The notes under the pieces are model-generated. The model had not been told where the DNA came from and searched no databases. It worked only from the letters and a program-made list of their open reading frames with translations. Positions 1 through 12,023 of a DNA stretch of 64,000 nucleotides are shown here, one piece after another. Every line of letters begins with the position of its first letter. Within the stretch, counting starts at the first letter, position 1. Origin of the DNA: Arctopsyche grandis (lineage: Eukaryota; Arthropoda; Insecta; Trichoptera; Hydropsychidae); contig NC_135356.1 of assembly GCF_051622035.1 (NCBI RefSeq), positions 18,403,685 to 18,467,684 of the forward strand, read 5' to 3'. The position numbers and the translations under genes were made by a program.

Positions 1-985
1 TACACGTAGGAGTGAATGTATGAGACATAACCTCGAACAGCTTTGTATTGCGGATTAATGTTGCCGCTCTCGCATTGTTGAAATTTTCACGAAGATTAAT
101 TTTTTTGATGCTTTCCTCTTTTTGTATTATAGAAGGTATATGTAGGTGCATGCTGGTCGGTACACACGTAGATGATCAACATGATTAAAATGTTGTATGT
201 ATGTATGTAGATGCCATAGGAAATGTCTTGAGAATCATCTATGCTAAGGTTTGGTAAACATTCTATAATAGTATAGCTTTGTAAACACGTTTTATGCTTT
301 GAATGAATCGATAATGACGTTTCACTATACTGTTAGTCATTTGCGATCAAAAAGATTATCATAACTATGAAAACCGCAATATAATTGATGAGGTACGGAC
401 CGTATCATACGGTCAATTAAACGATTTGGGTGTTTTTTAAGCTACGCACACGATATGCTTCATATGTATATGTATGTAGTTTGGTCAATGATTTGGTTCG
501 AAGAACGTCGTTATGAAAAAATTCGTTCGTTGTGATAGGTTTGTAAAGTCTTTGTTTAAGATAATTAAATTCCATTGGAGTTTCATTCATTTTTGTTTAC
601 TCGGTTAATTGAAATCAAAATAACGGCTCCGTTATTTAAAGAAAATTAATTTAGCGAACTGAATGGTACGTATATTCATATCTTCGATATTGATATTTTT
701 CTTATACGAAAAGTATGTAGCATAATTTGTTCACAATAACAACGTACAATAGAAGTTTGAATCAGCTATATGATTATTCCTCATAAGAGGATTGTCCATA
801 AGAGGCTCCCGGACCCAGAAGAGCAATAGGAGATAAAAATAAAATTCTGGAAAATACTGGAGTTCCGGACTATTTTCCCGACACCTGTAGAATGAGCAAT
901 ATTTTCTTATACATACATATGCATAATATACACGTGTACAAAATTATTACGTCAATATAAAAAATGGCACGCTTCATATATGTAT
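1..985. other. AT-rich sequence with no recognisable gene
   Basis: No exon-like or transposon-like segment is recognised here. It is AT-rich DNA with short TATGTA microsatellite runs. A small cluster of direct and inverted repeats built on CATAAGAGG lies near 781-830. Confidence 0.5.
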
Positions 986-991
986 TAAATC

Positions 992-1225
992 GGTCTCCGT
1001 GATTTGACAGAATGTTAAATTACAGAAAACGCAAATATCAGAATGCAAAGATCGAAAATCTAAAGATCTTAAGTCGAAAGATCAAAAAAATAATGGTGCA
1101 TGGTAAACGGTACATACTCACGTACATACATACTCACTTAATTTGCGCGAGCAGGATACAACAAGAACAAGAGGAACATGCTTTTCCTCCCGTGTTAATG
1201 TGCGCGCGCAGAATCTTTTTTGCAA
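992..1225 (+). mobile_element. Foldback element, left arm and loop only
   Basis: This stretch begins CGGTCTCCGTGA and carries the same ordered blocks as the complete foldback element at 58363-58751: the AAACGCAAATATC block, GATCTTAAGTCGAAAGATC, GCATGGTAAACGGTACATAC, and GCGCGAGCAGGATACAAC. It ends in the loop GTGCGCGCGCAGAATC. The right arm is missing, so the copy is truncated. An open frame across it (1012-1359) is incidental. Confidence 0.75.
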
Positions 1226-1271
1226 TGAAATTTTTCTACTTCAGACTACCAATTTTGAAATACTATATTAT

Positions 1272-1345
1272 AAACCAGGCTTGGGCAAACTTTTCGAATG
1301 AAGGGCTGCATTGGGAATCAAAAATGAACATCGGGCCGCAATTAA
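1272..1345. mobile_element. hAT-like MITE end fragment
   Basis: The sequence CAGGCTTGGGCAAACTTTTC followed by a GGGCTGCA block resembles the terminal repeats of hAT-type non-autonomous elements, which typically start CAGGSNTGGGCAAACTTTT. Only one end is visible and no target duplication could be paired. Confidence 0.4.
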
Positions 1346-1431
1346 AATACTATTTATAGATATATGTACATATGTACATTATTTACGGTCATGCAAAAGA
1401 ATTTCAGCATAAAAAAATAAGTGATCTAATA

Positions 1432-1512
1432 ACGAGGTGTAGGACCAGAAGCGTGCCGTTTATTGTTCAATTGTTGTAAATGCTTTGTAAAAAAGGTTCG
1501 GCAAACCTTTAA
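1432..1512. mobile_element. 133-bp palindromic MITE, left half
   Basis: This matches the left half of the 133-bp family whose complete copies are at 11891-12023, 13631-13763 and 57708-57840. Shared blocks are TAGGACC, GCCGTTTATTGTTCAATTG, GTAAATGCTTTGTAAA and GGTTCGGCAAACCTTTAA. It stops exactly at the TTAA of its loop, where a TTAA-specific element begins. Confidence 0.75.
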
Positions 1513-1602
1513 GGGGGTATTCTAGTCTAGAGAGACAAATTTTGGGCGTTTTTTAAAATTCAATAAAACAAAAACTAAAAACAATTTTGGTATGCATTTG
1601 GT
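1513..1602 (+). mobile_element. TTAA-target element, left-end fragment
   Basis: The sequence starts GGGGGTATTCTAGTCTAGAG directly after TTAA. It follows the first ~90 bp of the complete element at 28388-29044, including the block GGGCGTTTTTTAAAATTCAA. The rest of the element is absent. Confidence 0.7.
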
Positions 1603-2221
1603 ATGACCGTCAAAGTACGGTCACTTAACGCTTCATATATATGTACATACTATTGGCTGATATGGTGTTTGGCCTCAATGGTTGAAATGGCGTTTAAAAA
1701 GGGATGCTAATTAATTGAACTTTAATTTTGACGATTTTCACTTTCATGATAATAATTTACACTCATAAACAGAGACAGTCAGCCAGGATTCCTTTATGCA
1801 CAAAAAATGGTTCACTATTGTTCTACAAAGCATTTTTTGTGCATCCGCCAATCTCTGCTCATAACTAATATATCGCACGAAAAACAAATTATTTAATTTT
1901 AATTAAATGTATCCGATATTAAATAAATTATTCCAACATTCAACATCACTGGAATTTATTTATTTGCACTGTAAAATTACTTAATCACACGTTATTTTTT
2001 TACTGACACTTATATTTCCAAAGAAGTACGTTTGTCTCCATAACCTCATTTTTTGTGTCAAACTGAACGTTAATTGATTAATTCATATTTTATCATAGAT
2101 TATGCCATGATGCCATTACGGGTTTTACCCCTGAGCGACACTTATGGTATCACACTTTTACATACATAGATACATACATTTATACATTACAAATTTGAAA
2201 TCATATTCAAATATTAGGTAA

Positions 2222-2290
2222 GATGGTTTTGCCAATTTGGTGGTAATCGTTTCAACAATGAATTCAGTTAAATTGGCAAACTCTGATATA
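2222..2290 (-). mobile_element. SINE body fragment, inverted
   Basis: Read on the minus strand, this has the SINE body order TCAGAGTTTGCCAATTT, CATTGTTGAAACG, then CAAATTGGCAAA. The same order is seen in the plus-strand copy at 61446-61845. It lies head to head with the next SINE. Confidence 0.6.
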
Positions 2291-2291
2291 T

Positions 2292-2722
2292 AGCCAGCAG
2301 TATGGCTCGGTGGTTGCGTTTATGTTTAGCACCGAGACATAACTGGGTTCGATCCCGTGCTAATCTTTAATACTGCTGGTTAGACTTGGATATTTGTGAC
2401 TCCAAGTCGATCGTTTCTTATCAGAGTTTATCTGATTTTATCTGATTTTGAGTCAATTTATCTGATTTTCATTGTTGGAACGGTTCCTCAAATTGGCAAA
2501 ACTCATCCTGAAATTTAGGCACAAGTATAAATCCATATATCTCTCAATGGATTAATTAATCAATCAATTGTTGATTTTGTGTTCTTCAGCCTCTCGAAAT
2601 ACAGTGATTTGTGTAATAAAAATGCTGCAATTTTTGTAATTAATTGTCTAGGAAGGCGCATTGGGTCTACCTGTCAGGCCTTCCTGGTATATATATCTAT
2701 GTAAAAAAATAAAATAAAAATA
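2292..2722 (+). mobile_element. tRNA-derived SINE, nearly full length
   Basis: The head looks like a tRNA gene, with an A-box-like TGGCTCGGTGG and a B-box-like GGTTCGATCCC. It is followed by the family body (CCAAGTCGATCGTTTCTTATC, then AACGGTTCCTCAAATTGGC). The tail is AGGAAGGCGCATTGGGTCTA then GGCCTTCCTGGTATATATAT, ending in (TAAAA)n-type sequence. The paired AGGAAGG/CCTTCCT in the tail could form a stem like those that some SINEs share with a partner LINE. A free tRNA gene is unlikely because the anticodon arm does not fold well by eye and the body matches other copies. Confidence 0.8.
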
Positions 2723-2724
2723 TA

Positions 2725-2868
2725 TGTGACAAATATCCAAGTCTGACCAGCAGCACTGCAGAAATACTCCGAATAAATTCTCTTCGACCAATGTCAACCC
2801 AGGGTTGAAATCCGGGAACCTCTCGGTGGTTAGCATTAACGTAACCACCGACCTATACAGCAAGCTGT
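2725..2868 (-). mobile_element. tRNA-derived SINE head, inverted
   Basis: On the minus strand the head reads GCTGTATAGGTCGGTGGTTA, then a B-box-like block, then CTGCTGGTCAGACTTGGATA. This is the same head-to-body junction as the plus-strand copy at 2292-2722, but it is cut off just after it. The two copies face each other tail to truncated end. Confidence 0.65.
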
Positions 2869-3062
2869 TCTTGAAATATAAAAAAAGTTGAGCATATTCA
2901 GTTGAAATGAAAATAGTTGAGCATATTCAGCGTTTAATTTGTCAATTAAGTTAAATACTAGTTTCCACTTAAACCCACCCACAAATCCATTTTTAGTCGA
3001 AGACAATGTATTTAATACATGTTTTATTTAAGAGTTTTTGATGATGTTTTTTCTGTGTTTAG

Positions 3063-3230
3063 GGCGCAGGAGCGCGCGGGGGGCGCACGTCGCAGGGGCA
3101 GAGGCGCTAGGGTGGAGGCTCCAGCTGGTGGTGCATGGCTATGTACTACTACGCCAGCAAGCTGAACGAGGCGGCCTCCTGCAGTGGCTGCCACAGGAAA
3201 CCACCACCGACCACCAACACCTACTTCGCC
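3063..3230 (+). CDS. Candidate first coding exon of the RASGEF1-like gene
   Basis: A GC-rich block stands out in AT-rich surroundings. It is preceded by an acceptor (TTTTTCTGTGTTTAG) and followed by a consensus donor (GCC|GTAAGT). Within it an in-frame TAG precedes ATG at 3135, so translation would begin here with 32 codons (MAMYYYASKLNEAASCSGCH, then a Pro/Thr-rich stretch ending TYFA). The donor is phase 0 and the first certain RasGEF exon (42303) also starts in phase 0. Adding 32 residues to the 440 downstream gives 472 aa, about the length of vertebrate RASGEF1 proteins. The link across 39 kb is inference: the residues lie in the poorly conserved N-terminus and I cannot align them. It could instead be the first coding exon of another gene. 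Confidence 0.5.
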
Positions 3231-3644
3231 GTAAGTTCATTCTTCATTCACTATTAGAACAATATGGAGTGGTACCTAAAATTTACCGGAAATTTTATGT
3301 GAAAAATTGTAAAATATCATATTTAAAATTTAATCTCCCTTAAAAGGACTTCCCATTTGACGTAATACTCTTGTTTACTTTTGCTTTCAATTCTCAAAGC
3401 AGTTCTAGAAGTCTTAAGCTTCTGTCCTTTAGTGCTTTCGTCGTTTTTTGTGACGGCGAACAACAATGAGCAAAAAGTGTAAAAGAAATTTTGTTTCCCG
3501 CTGGGAAAACTGCGGCAGAAACTGTTGCAACACGTCGAGAATGAAAAGCCACAATCAAGAAGGTGGAAAACTCCCTGCTTTCTATGACATAAATTATGCA
3601 ACTCAACAAATTATATCAGATGCCAACTTATTAAACTTGTTTAA

Positions 3645-3828
3645 GGGCGTCTGCACACTTGCCGGACCGTTCGTTGCGGCTAGCCCCTTGCGTATGCCAG
3701 TACGTCCGCTTTCATATAAATGAGCGATAGCCGCCACACTGACGGACTTGCGGCTACCGTTCATTTGTATTGAGGCTAACCGCTGCGGCCGGTCCGCACC
3801 GGCCGATCCGGCAAGTGTGCAGACGCCC
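3645..3828. mobile_element. GC-rich MITE with 22-bp perfect inverted repeats
   Basis: The ends are exact inverted repeats beginning GGGCGTCTGCACACTTGCCG. Inside are further GCGGCTA/TAGCCGC motifs in both orientations, so the 184 bp can fold extensively. Base composition is far more GC-rich than the flanks. No coding potential is seen. The superfamily is unassigned, and the flanks (TTTAA / AAAAA) give no clear target duplication. Confidence 0.75.
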
Positions 3829-4560
3829 AAAAATGATACAATTTTTGTGCGTTCAGTCGTTCAGGAGTCGCTCGATTTTTAACACATCAGACCAAGGGTT
3901 TTTGAGGTTGGTAGCTATTTTTCATCTGAATATTTATGGCGATCGACTTTTTTGTTGTTGCTTTTTTTTAATATAAAAATGTCAAAAATGTTGAGTTTTA
4001 AAAAGCAAAATATCGTTAAATAACAGCAGAATTTTTTTTTTAATATTTTCGTTTTTTTTTTTATAAATATGTTATAGACGTCTTTTGAATATCAGTATTT
4101 TTCTGGATTCAAGACATTCCATATATGTATGTATTTAGGTTTGTATAAGAAGATTTCAATTGTGTCAACGTAACGTCATTTTGCAATTCAATCAACTGTA
4201 ATTCTAAATTTTCCACATTTTTTTTTAAATCATTGCGATGGTTTTCATTAAACGTTGAAAATAATTTTCATTCGTATTCGTCACTATCAGGAATTGACAA
4301 AATTAACTAATTCCATCAAGGGATGATGTATTCTTACAAATCAAATTAAGATGCGTAACGACCGTTGTTTTCGCTCCTGCAGGACAACCAATGAATGGTA
4401 GCTAATCTTTGTTCACATTTACCCTCCACGTATTTTCAGTCGAATAGTATACGATTAATTAAAGACCGGCTACAAATTTCACTTACCTGCCTTTGCACCG
4501 TTGCCTATAATAATTTTTATTATATATACTTACATTCTCTGGTGTAATTTTTCTATTTAT
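3829..4560. other. T-rich non-coding stretch
   Basis: Several poly-T runs and low-complexity AT-rich DNA. No gene, clear repeat end or splice-compatible exon is recognised. Confidence 0.5.
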
Positions 4561-4564
4561 ATGT

Positions 4565-6228
<1,664 letters not shown>

Positions 6229-6399
6229 CATAAGACGATTTAATTTATTTTTAAATCAAAATAAATGCTGTGGAGTTGAGGCTTCTTGAGACGCCGTTTT
6301 TCTGTCTTTGGTTTTTCTCATACGTATTGAAAAGATGGTCGATGTTTGACAAATGAGTACATTTTATTAGTTTCATGTACATATGTATGTACCTATTCA

Positions 6400-6825
6400 A
6401 CTGGTGAGTTTCCTGTTGAGTTTCTCTGTGTGACAACATGGTGTTCAATGTCAAAATTCTTTAATGAGTCTTTAAACACGTTTGAAGTGAACTCTGTGGC
6501 GTTATCTGTTATTATTTTCTTGGGTAGTCCACGATTTGCAAAGAATTTAGTCAATGCTTCGAGTACATTTATACTAGTTCTAGACTCTTAAGATTTGAGC
6601 AAATGCGTATCTGCTGAATTTATCTAAGACTGTTAAGATGTTTAAGTTATCTATATGATAAATGTCTACATTTAAAATCTCTAAAGGTTGTTTTGGTGAT
6701 TCAGTTAATGCAAGTTTTTGATTTGTAGGGTGTCGTTCGTATTTGTTGTTTTGACAAACTTCACAATTATTTATCGTTTTAGTAATTTTCGATTTAAAAT
6801 TGTCAAAGTAAAAATAACGTTTCAA
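6400..6825 (-). pseudogene. Gypsy integrase fragment
   Basis: The zinc-binding CEVCQNNKYERHP motif (second half of the HHCC domain) is followed by a core starting with the first catalytic Asp context (NVDIYHIDNL). After a break near 6590, the second Asp context (KIITDNATEF) is visible, then SNVFKDSLKNF and a short stretch ending near 6400. The frame changes between the two Asp blocks and the C-terminal part is missing. Confidence 0.8.
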
Positions 6826-7239
6826 ATGAGGTGTTGTTTCATTGATTCCTCTATGGTTGTGTTTTGTATGATATTCTCTAATCGTTTTATCCTGTTCGTC
6901 AGTTCGTTCTATATCTTTTAGAATTATTGAACTTTTTACTACTTTGTAGTTATTAAAGAAATGTTCATGTGTTTCCCTAATAATTTTGAAAGTTTCGTCA
7001 CAGTTGCATATAATACAAGTGATCTTACGCGGGTTATAGAATTTTTTTAAATAATCTATTATATCTCTTTTCGTAAATAAATTCTGAGTAATGATTCTAC
7101 GTCTTTTTGATTTGAATAAGATTTTAAGTGTATTTTTGTTTTCTGTTATTTGATTATCGCTTACGAAGATGATTTGTTCATTGAACGAATTTATGGGTTG
7201 TTCGGTGAATTTAATTCCGTTTGTTATGTTTTCTTGTCC

Positions 7240-7690
7240 TCAGTGTATGGTATCAAGATCATCTGTATCGTCTACATTTACTATTAGTGATGTGTTCGAT
7301 CGCGTTATGCTGTTTGTTTTCGTTGGTGATTCGTTAGCATGAATTTCTATTCTACTAAGTGCGTCTGCGTTTGTGTTGGCTTTTCCTTTTTTGTATTCGA
7401 TTTTATAATCAAACTCTTCTAATTTGAGTCGCCATCTCACTAATTTAGAACTTGGTTCTTTCAGTGACATAAGTCATTCAAGAGGTTTGTGATCTGTGAT
7501 TAATTTAAATTTTCTTCCGAATAAGTAAGGTCTAAAATATCTCGTTGCCCAAACGATAGCTAATAATTCTTTTTCGATTGTGGAGTAGTTTTGTTCGGTT
7601 TTGTTCTACTAGCATAACATATTGGTTTATCGCTTCCAATAGTTCCTTGAGATAATACTGCTCCTAAAGCTATGTTACTCGCGTCAGTTG
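7240..7690 (-). pseudogene. Gypsy RNase H segment
   Basis: The C-terminal RNase H/tether region is recognisable: [20 protein letters not shown], then [20 protein letters not shown], which is highly typical of Ty3/gypsy pol. Upstream, separated by frame changes, are [16 protein letters not shown] and a TEHKPL-like block. It joins the RT frame at about 7690. Confidence 0.8.
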
Positions 7691-9370
7691 TTAAAACAAA
7701 TGGTTTAGAAAAATCTGGGTATTGAAGAATGGGGTCTTACACAAAAGTTCTTGACAATTTTCGAAACATTTAATGTATCGCTCGTTTAATATTACTTTCA
7801 CGTCTTTCTTTAAGCATTCTGTCATTGGTTTCGTTATTTTAGCGAAATCTTTTATAAATTTCCGATAATAACCAATTAGTCCTAAGAATGATTCGATCTG
7901 TTTTTGAGTTTTTGGTATGGGAAATTTGTTAATCGCATAAGTCTTATCTGGGTTTGGTTTTACTCCTTGTGGTGTTACTATGTGTCCTAAAAATGCTACT
8001 GCACGTTTAAGGAATTCTGATTTGTCTAATTGAATTTTTAAATTAGCGTTTCTTAATCTAGAAAATACTTTATCTATGCTTTCTATGTGTTCTTGAAGTG
8101 AAGTGGAAAATATTATGATATCGTCCATATAAACTAAACAAACTTTGTTAAGGATATCTCGTAAGACATTGTCCATAACACGTTGAAATGTACTGGGTGC
8201 ATTTTTTAATCCAAATGGCATTCGGATGTATTCGAAATGTCCATTGTCTACTGTGAACGCTGTCTTTTGAACGTCTCTAGGATCGACTTCTATTTGGTGA
8301 AAACCTGAAGCTAAATCTAGGGTAGTGAAGTACATGCATTTTCTTAATTTATCTAATATCTCCGTGATGTTGGGTAATGGGTATCTATCGTCTATAGTTT
8401 TCTCGTTTAGTTTTCGATAATCTACAACTAATCTCCATTTGACTTTTCCCGATGCATCTTTCTTTTTCGATACTATCCAAATTGGACTTGACTTTCGTCT
8501 TATTATTTGTTGTTGCAACAATGATGATATTTGTTTCCTAACTTCCTCCTTATGTATTTCTGGATATCTATAGCTTTTTGTATAAATAGGTAAATCATCT
8601 TTGGTGGTGATTGAATGTTTTACTTGGTTAGTGAAGGTGAGTTTTTGTCCTTTAAATAAAATATCTTCATACTGTTTGCAAATTCTTAAAATATTTTCTC
8701 TCTCTTCGTTATTTAAGTGTTCGATTCTAATAAGATCTTTAATGTTGATTTCCGGTTTTGTTTCTACTTCCGAAATATTGTAATTATGAAATTCGTTATA
8801 ATGTTGAAATGATTCTACTTTTAAGGGTTGTTCTACTACAAAGGATTGAATGAAATTAGTTTTGTTAACGACTAATATTTGACTATAGTATTCATTAGCT
8901 TGGTATACTCCGCCTGATATATTAAGATTTCCGAATTTTATATCTGGTACTAAAATGTCTCCGTTTTGAACGTCTACTGGTAGCCTACACGTTTTTGTAC
9001 AACCAGGTTCTATTTGGTATAAATATGACATATAGTTAGGTTTGTATGACAAATGAACGATAACGTTGGGCGTTTCCAATTTGTTTGTGTTTAAATTAAT
9101 ATTCGCGTTTAATTCTCTTAATAAATCTAACCCGATGAGTCCGTCAAAGTAATTGTGGAATTTAAATACAATGAAAGTTATTGGATAATCATTATCAAGT
9201 TCTTGAATGTAATCGTAAGTTATCTGTTTATTTAGCGTGTGTTTGCTGAATACAGTTGTGATTGTGATCGGTGTTATGATTTCGGTGTCTGCGTCATTTA
9301 CATATTTTGGATCGATGAATGATACACTACTTCCAGTATCGATTAAAATTTTTAATGGTGGGTGATTCAT
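7691..9370 (-). CDS. Gypsy pol: aspartic protease and reverse transcriptase
   Basis: A 559-codon open frame. The retroviral-type protease active site DTGSS is at residues 11-15, and a [13 protein letters not shown] block matches the protease C-terminal half. A linker follows, then reverse transcriptase with [45 protein letters not shown], the catalytic YMDD at residues 414-417, FLGHIV, and [15 protein letters not shown]. The frame breaks just before RNase H, so pol cannot be made intact. Protease immediately before RT is the normal order for this group. Confidence 0.95.
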   Translation of the reverse strand: MNHPPLKILIDTGSSVSFIDPKYVNDADTEIITPITITTVFSKHTLNKQITYDYIQELDNDYPITFIVFKFHNYFDGLIGLDLLRELNANINLNTNKLETPNVIVHLSYKPNYMSYLYQIEPGCTKTCRLPVDVQNGDILVPDIKFGNLNISGGVYQANEYYSQILVVNKTNFIQSFVVEQPLKVESFQHYNEFHNYNISEVETKPEINIKDLIRIEHLNNEERENILRICKQYEDILFKGQKLTFTNQVKHSITTKDDLPIYTKSYRYPEIHKEEVRKQISSLLQQQIIRRKSSPIWIVSKKKDASGKVKWRLVVDYRKLNEKTIDDRYPLPNITEILDKLRKCMYFTTLDLASGFHQIEVDPRDVQKTAFTVDNGHFEYIRMPFGLKNAPSTFQRVMDNVLRDILNKVCLVYMDDIIIFSTSLQEHIESIDKVFSRLRNANLKIQLDKSEFLKRAVAFLGHIVTPQGVKPNPDKTYAINKFPIPKTQKQIESFLGLIGYYRKFIKDFAKITKPMTECLKKDVKVILNERYIKCFENCQELLCKTPFFNTQIFLNHLF

Positions 9371-9530
9371 ATTTGCGTTATTAATGTATGGAAGTATTCG
9401 ACCGTTATGATTATTATATTCTAAGTACCCGATTGCTCTTTTGAGGCTTTTATTTGAAAATCCTCATCTTCGATTTCATTGTCTACGAATTGGTCTAAAT
9501 TAGTATGAATATTAGGTTCAGGAAGATTAT

Positions 9531-10729
9531 CTATGAACTCGTCGTTGGGCTCATTATCATTATAGTAATTTCCATTGCCATAATCATATTGGTCGTCATA
9601 ATCGTATTGTTCGTCATAACATTGAATAGTTCCTTGGTAGTGAAATTTGGTCTCGCGTTATTTTGTAGTATTTTTGAGTTACCACTTGAAGTGTCCATAG
9701 GAGTTGGTTTTGAATTTAATATATTATTATTTTGAAACGGATTGCTGTTAAACTGTCTCTGATAGTTATTGAAATGTGGTTTTTGATAGTTATTGAAATA
9801 TGGTCTTTGGTGATTATTATTGTGTGACCTCTGTTGTTGTATATTGAATGATGGTCGCGGTGTACTGTGTACGAATCTTCGATCAGGTAATTTATGGTTA
9901 ACCTGTCTGAAATCTAATTGTGATTGCAAGGGTCTGTATGAGTTATTAGTATTTTTGAGGTAGTATATGTTTTGTTCCTCCAAACATTTATTCAATGCGT
10001 CATGTAAATCTACCGGTTGCATAGCTCTAATTGTGGAACCAAGGGGTTCTTTTAATCCTGCTAGGAACGTAATGAGACTATTTTTTCTGTACAACCTTTG
10101 TTTAGAACTGATGGCATTAGCATCGTCTTCGTGTAGAACGGCGTGGTTGTTGAGACTTGCAAGAATTTCTACTATTTTTGCATAATACTGTTCTACGCTC
10201 TCGTTTGTCTGTCTGTTTTTTTGTTTAAATCTCTAATTAATGATACTTCGTTTCGTTTATCGGAATAGTGGGTTATTAGATGACTTTTAATTTCTACCCA
10301 GTCATTAGAGGTGCCATATACATTTAAAACTTCGTTTGCTTTTCCTATAATTTTTGATCTAATTGCGCTAAGAATTACATATCCGTAGTCGGAATTTTCT
10401 AAGCTTGGGATGATTTTAAGAATTTTATCGACATGATTGAAGAAACCATGTAAAAGACGTGGATTTCCGTCAAATTCTGGTATAAATTTAATCGCATCTG
10501 GTATACGTAAGTTATTATATATTTCAATCGGACTTGCCATTTTTATTTTATTTTTATTACTTTTTTCGATATTTAAATTTAAATTTTTTAACTTATTAAT
10601 TAATGAATCCGAATCTAACAATAAACCGTTGTTACTCTTGTGGGGGTAAGGAGAGGATCTACGGAAAATCTGCATAAATGAGAAATACCGACAATAATGA
10701 ACACTTACATGCTCAGCATTACGATCCAA
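9531..10729 (-). pseudogene. Gypsy gag, split in two frames
   Basis: The upstream frame (10729-10193) includes a plausible gag start at 10540 (MASPIEIYNNLRIPDAIKFI) and the capsid-like LLHGFFNHVDKILKIIP and VEIKSHLITHYSDKRNEVSL. The second frame (10094-9531) begins with the capsid tail (LITFLAGLKEPLGSTIRAMQ) and continues into an Asn/Gln-rich basic region (repeated NNYQKPHFNN-like units), probably the nucleic-acid binding part. The frame change near 10190 breaks the gene. No CCHC knuckle is seen. Confidence 0.75.
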
Positions 10730-11030
10730 GACAGCATCTTTCCGATAATCCGTCGGAAATGGATGATGACGTCCGCCTTTCCGTTGTCTGTAGGTAGGTT
10801 CTTGGACGTAAGGGGTGGAAACCCGCCTCGAAATCGGTTGATTTCAAGTCGCCGCTGATGTGTGGGTAACTTCCTTCGTTTCTTCGATAATCCGTCGAAG
10901 TGAACAATTACACAATAAACCGGTGCATAACTATCCTGAAGTTGGTTTCTGAACACACGTTCCAGAATATCTGCTCGGAGAGGATTTCCCAATTAGCCGT
11001 TGAGAAGATCCACACTTTGAAGATATCCTA

Positions 11031-11042
11031 CCGACTGCGCCA
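11031..11042 (-). promoter_or_regulatory. Retrotransposon primer-binding site
   Basis: The minus strand reads TGGCGCAGTCGGTAGGAT. TGGCGCAGTCGG complements the 3' end of insect tRNA-Ser (..CGACTGCG plus CCA), the primer used by the 17.6/297/ZAM group. It directly follows the LTR end. Confidence 0.8.
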
Positions 11043-11339
11043 ATAAAGAATTGCAGACGAACGGTTTGAATAAAAAAACAATTTATTTTAATATTCGGTA
11101 CAAGAGTTGATTACGGACTAACTTAAATTCTAACAATATTGAGTTTATATACTCTTTAGCAAACAAAGAATGTGTTGAAGACACGTGTTGTACAATCTTG
11201 GTTAGTCAGTGAATGGGTGTGGTGGAATATAATGGTTTTATTCATAATCAATATGTGTCAGTAATCGATAATTAGTAATTCATACGTATTTCATTAATCA
11301 ATGGTGCATTCATAAAATTAGGTGTGTCTTATATCTACT
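11043..11339 (-). repeat. Gypsy 5' LTR
   Basis: This is the upstream LTR in element orientation. On the minus strand a TATATAAAC promoter box (plus 11142-11150) is followed about 40-70 bp later by an AATAAA-type signal, and the segment ends immediately before the primer-binding site. The outer boundary near 11339 (starting AGTAGATA) is a guess because no second LTR is present for comparison. Confidence 0.6.
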
Positions 11340-11890
11340 GGTTCTACGTTTGTTCTTTATATTAATCATGTGACAACGAAGGAGTCATATGATGGCGTCG
11401 TAGAAATGACTAATTTGCGAGTACATGAGTACAATGGTAGAGGATTATCTTCAGCCTTTAACTCGCGCAGGATTCTTAAGCGCAATTTCATAACCTTCGA
11501 CAACACAAAACGTTTTTCATGCTGCCGAAGGCATTTCTTGCTATTTCGATCCTTCTTCTCATCTCCATTTCGAAACTGACGTCCGTATTGATCATTGCTC
11601 CTAGGTATTTGTAGTGTTCGACCTGTTCGATCATTTGTCCGCGCACACTCAGGTTTAGTGGATCCGTCTTTTCTTTTCATATGACCATTGATTTTGTCTT
11701 TTGAATATGAATAGACAGACCCCATTTTTGACATGTTTGATCGATTGCGATCAATAACGATTGCAGGTCTTCGGCACTCTCAGTCAGTATTGCCGTAGCA
11801 TCAGCGAAACTTATTCTTACTCTTATTCGACTATCGACTGCCTGGTTGAACACCATTTCCGAATACAAATTGAAGATCATGGGCGATAAT

Positions 11891-12023
11891 TAGAGGTAGG
11901 ACCGGAAGCGCGCCGTCTATTGTTCCATTATTGTAAATGCTTTGTAAAAAAGGTTCGACAAACCTTAAACAATGCATTTACAACATGTGAACAATGAACA
12001 GCCCGCTATGGGTCCGCTCTTTA
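11891..12023. mobile_element. 133-bp palindromic hAT-like MITE
   Basis: The termini are TAGAGGTAGGACCGGAAGCG and its imperfect complement ending CCGCTCTTTA. It is flanked by near-identical 8-bp repeats (GCGATAAT / GCAATAAT), consistent with hAT insertion. It sits inside the RT region of the RTE LINE. The arms pair over most of the length around the loop GGTTCGACAAACC. Confidence 0.85.

Larger units (their letters stand above)
6370..11340 (-). mobile_element. Ty3/gypsy-type LTR retrotransposon, 3'-truncated
   Basis: Read on the minus strand the element runs LTR, primer-binding site, gag, protease, reverse transcriptase, RNase H, integrase. This is the standard Ty3/gypsy order and resembles the 17.6/297 group, whose primer site is TGGCGCAGTCGG. 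Integrase sequence fades out near 6370 and no second LTR was found on that side, so the copy lost its 3' end. Frameshifts between gag segments, in RNase H and around integrase mean it is dead. Its LTR abuts RTE LINE sequence at about 11340. Confidence 0.9.

Noticed and set aside
1012..1359. 115-codon frame near the left end
   Set aside because: It runs through a truncated foldback arm and a hAT-like MITE fragment, so it is not a gene.
2292..2370. Possible tRNA gene
   Set aside because: A- and B-box-like motifs are present but the segment is the head of a SINE: the same head and body recur at 24295-24516 and 61446-61845.
3466..3723. 85-codon frame downstream of candidate exon 1
   Set aside because: Its second half lies inside the GC-rich MITE at 3645-3828 and the first half shows no motif.
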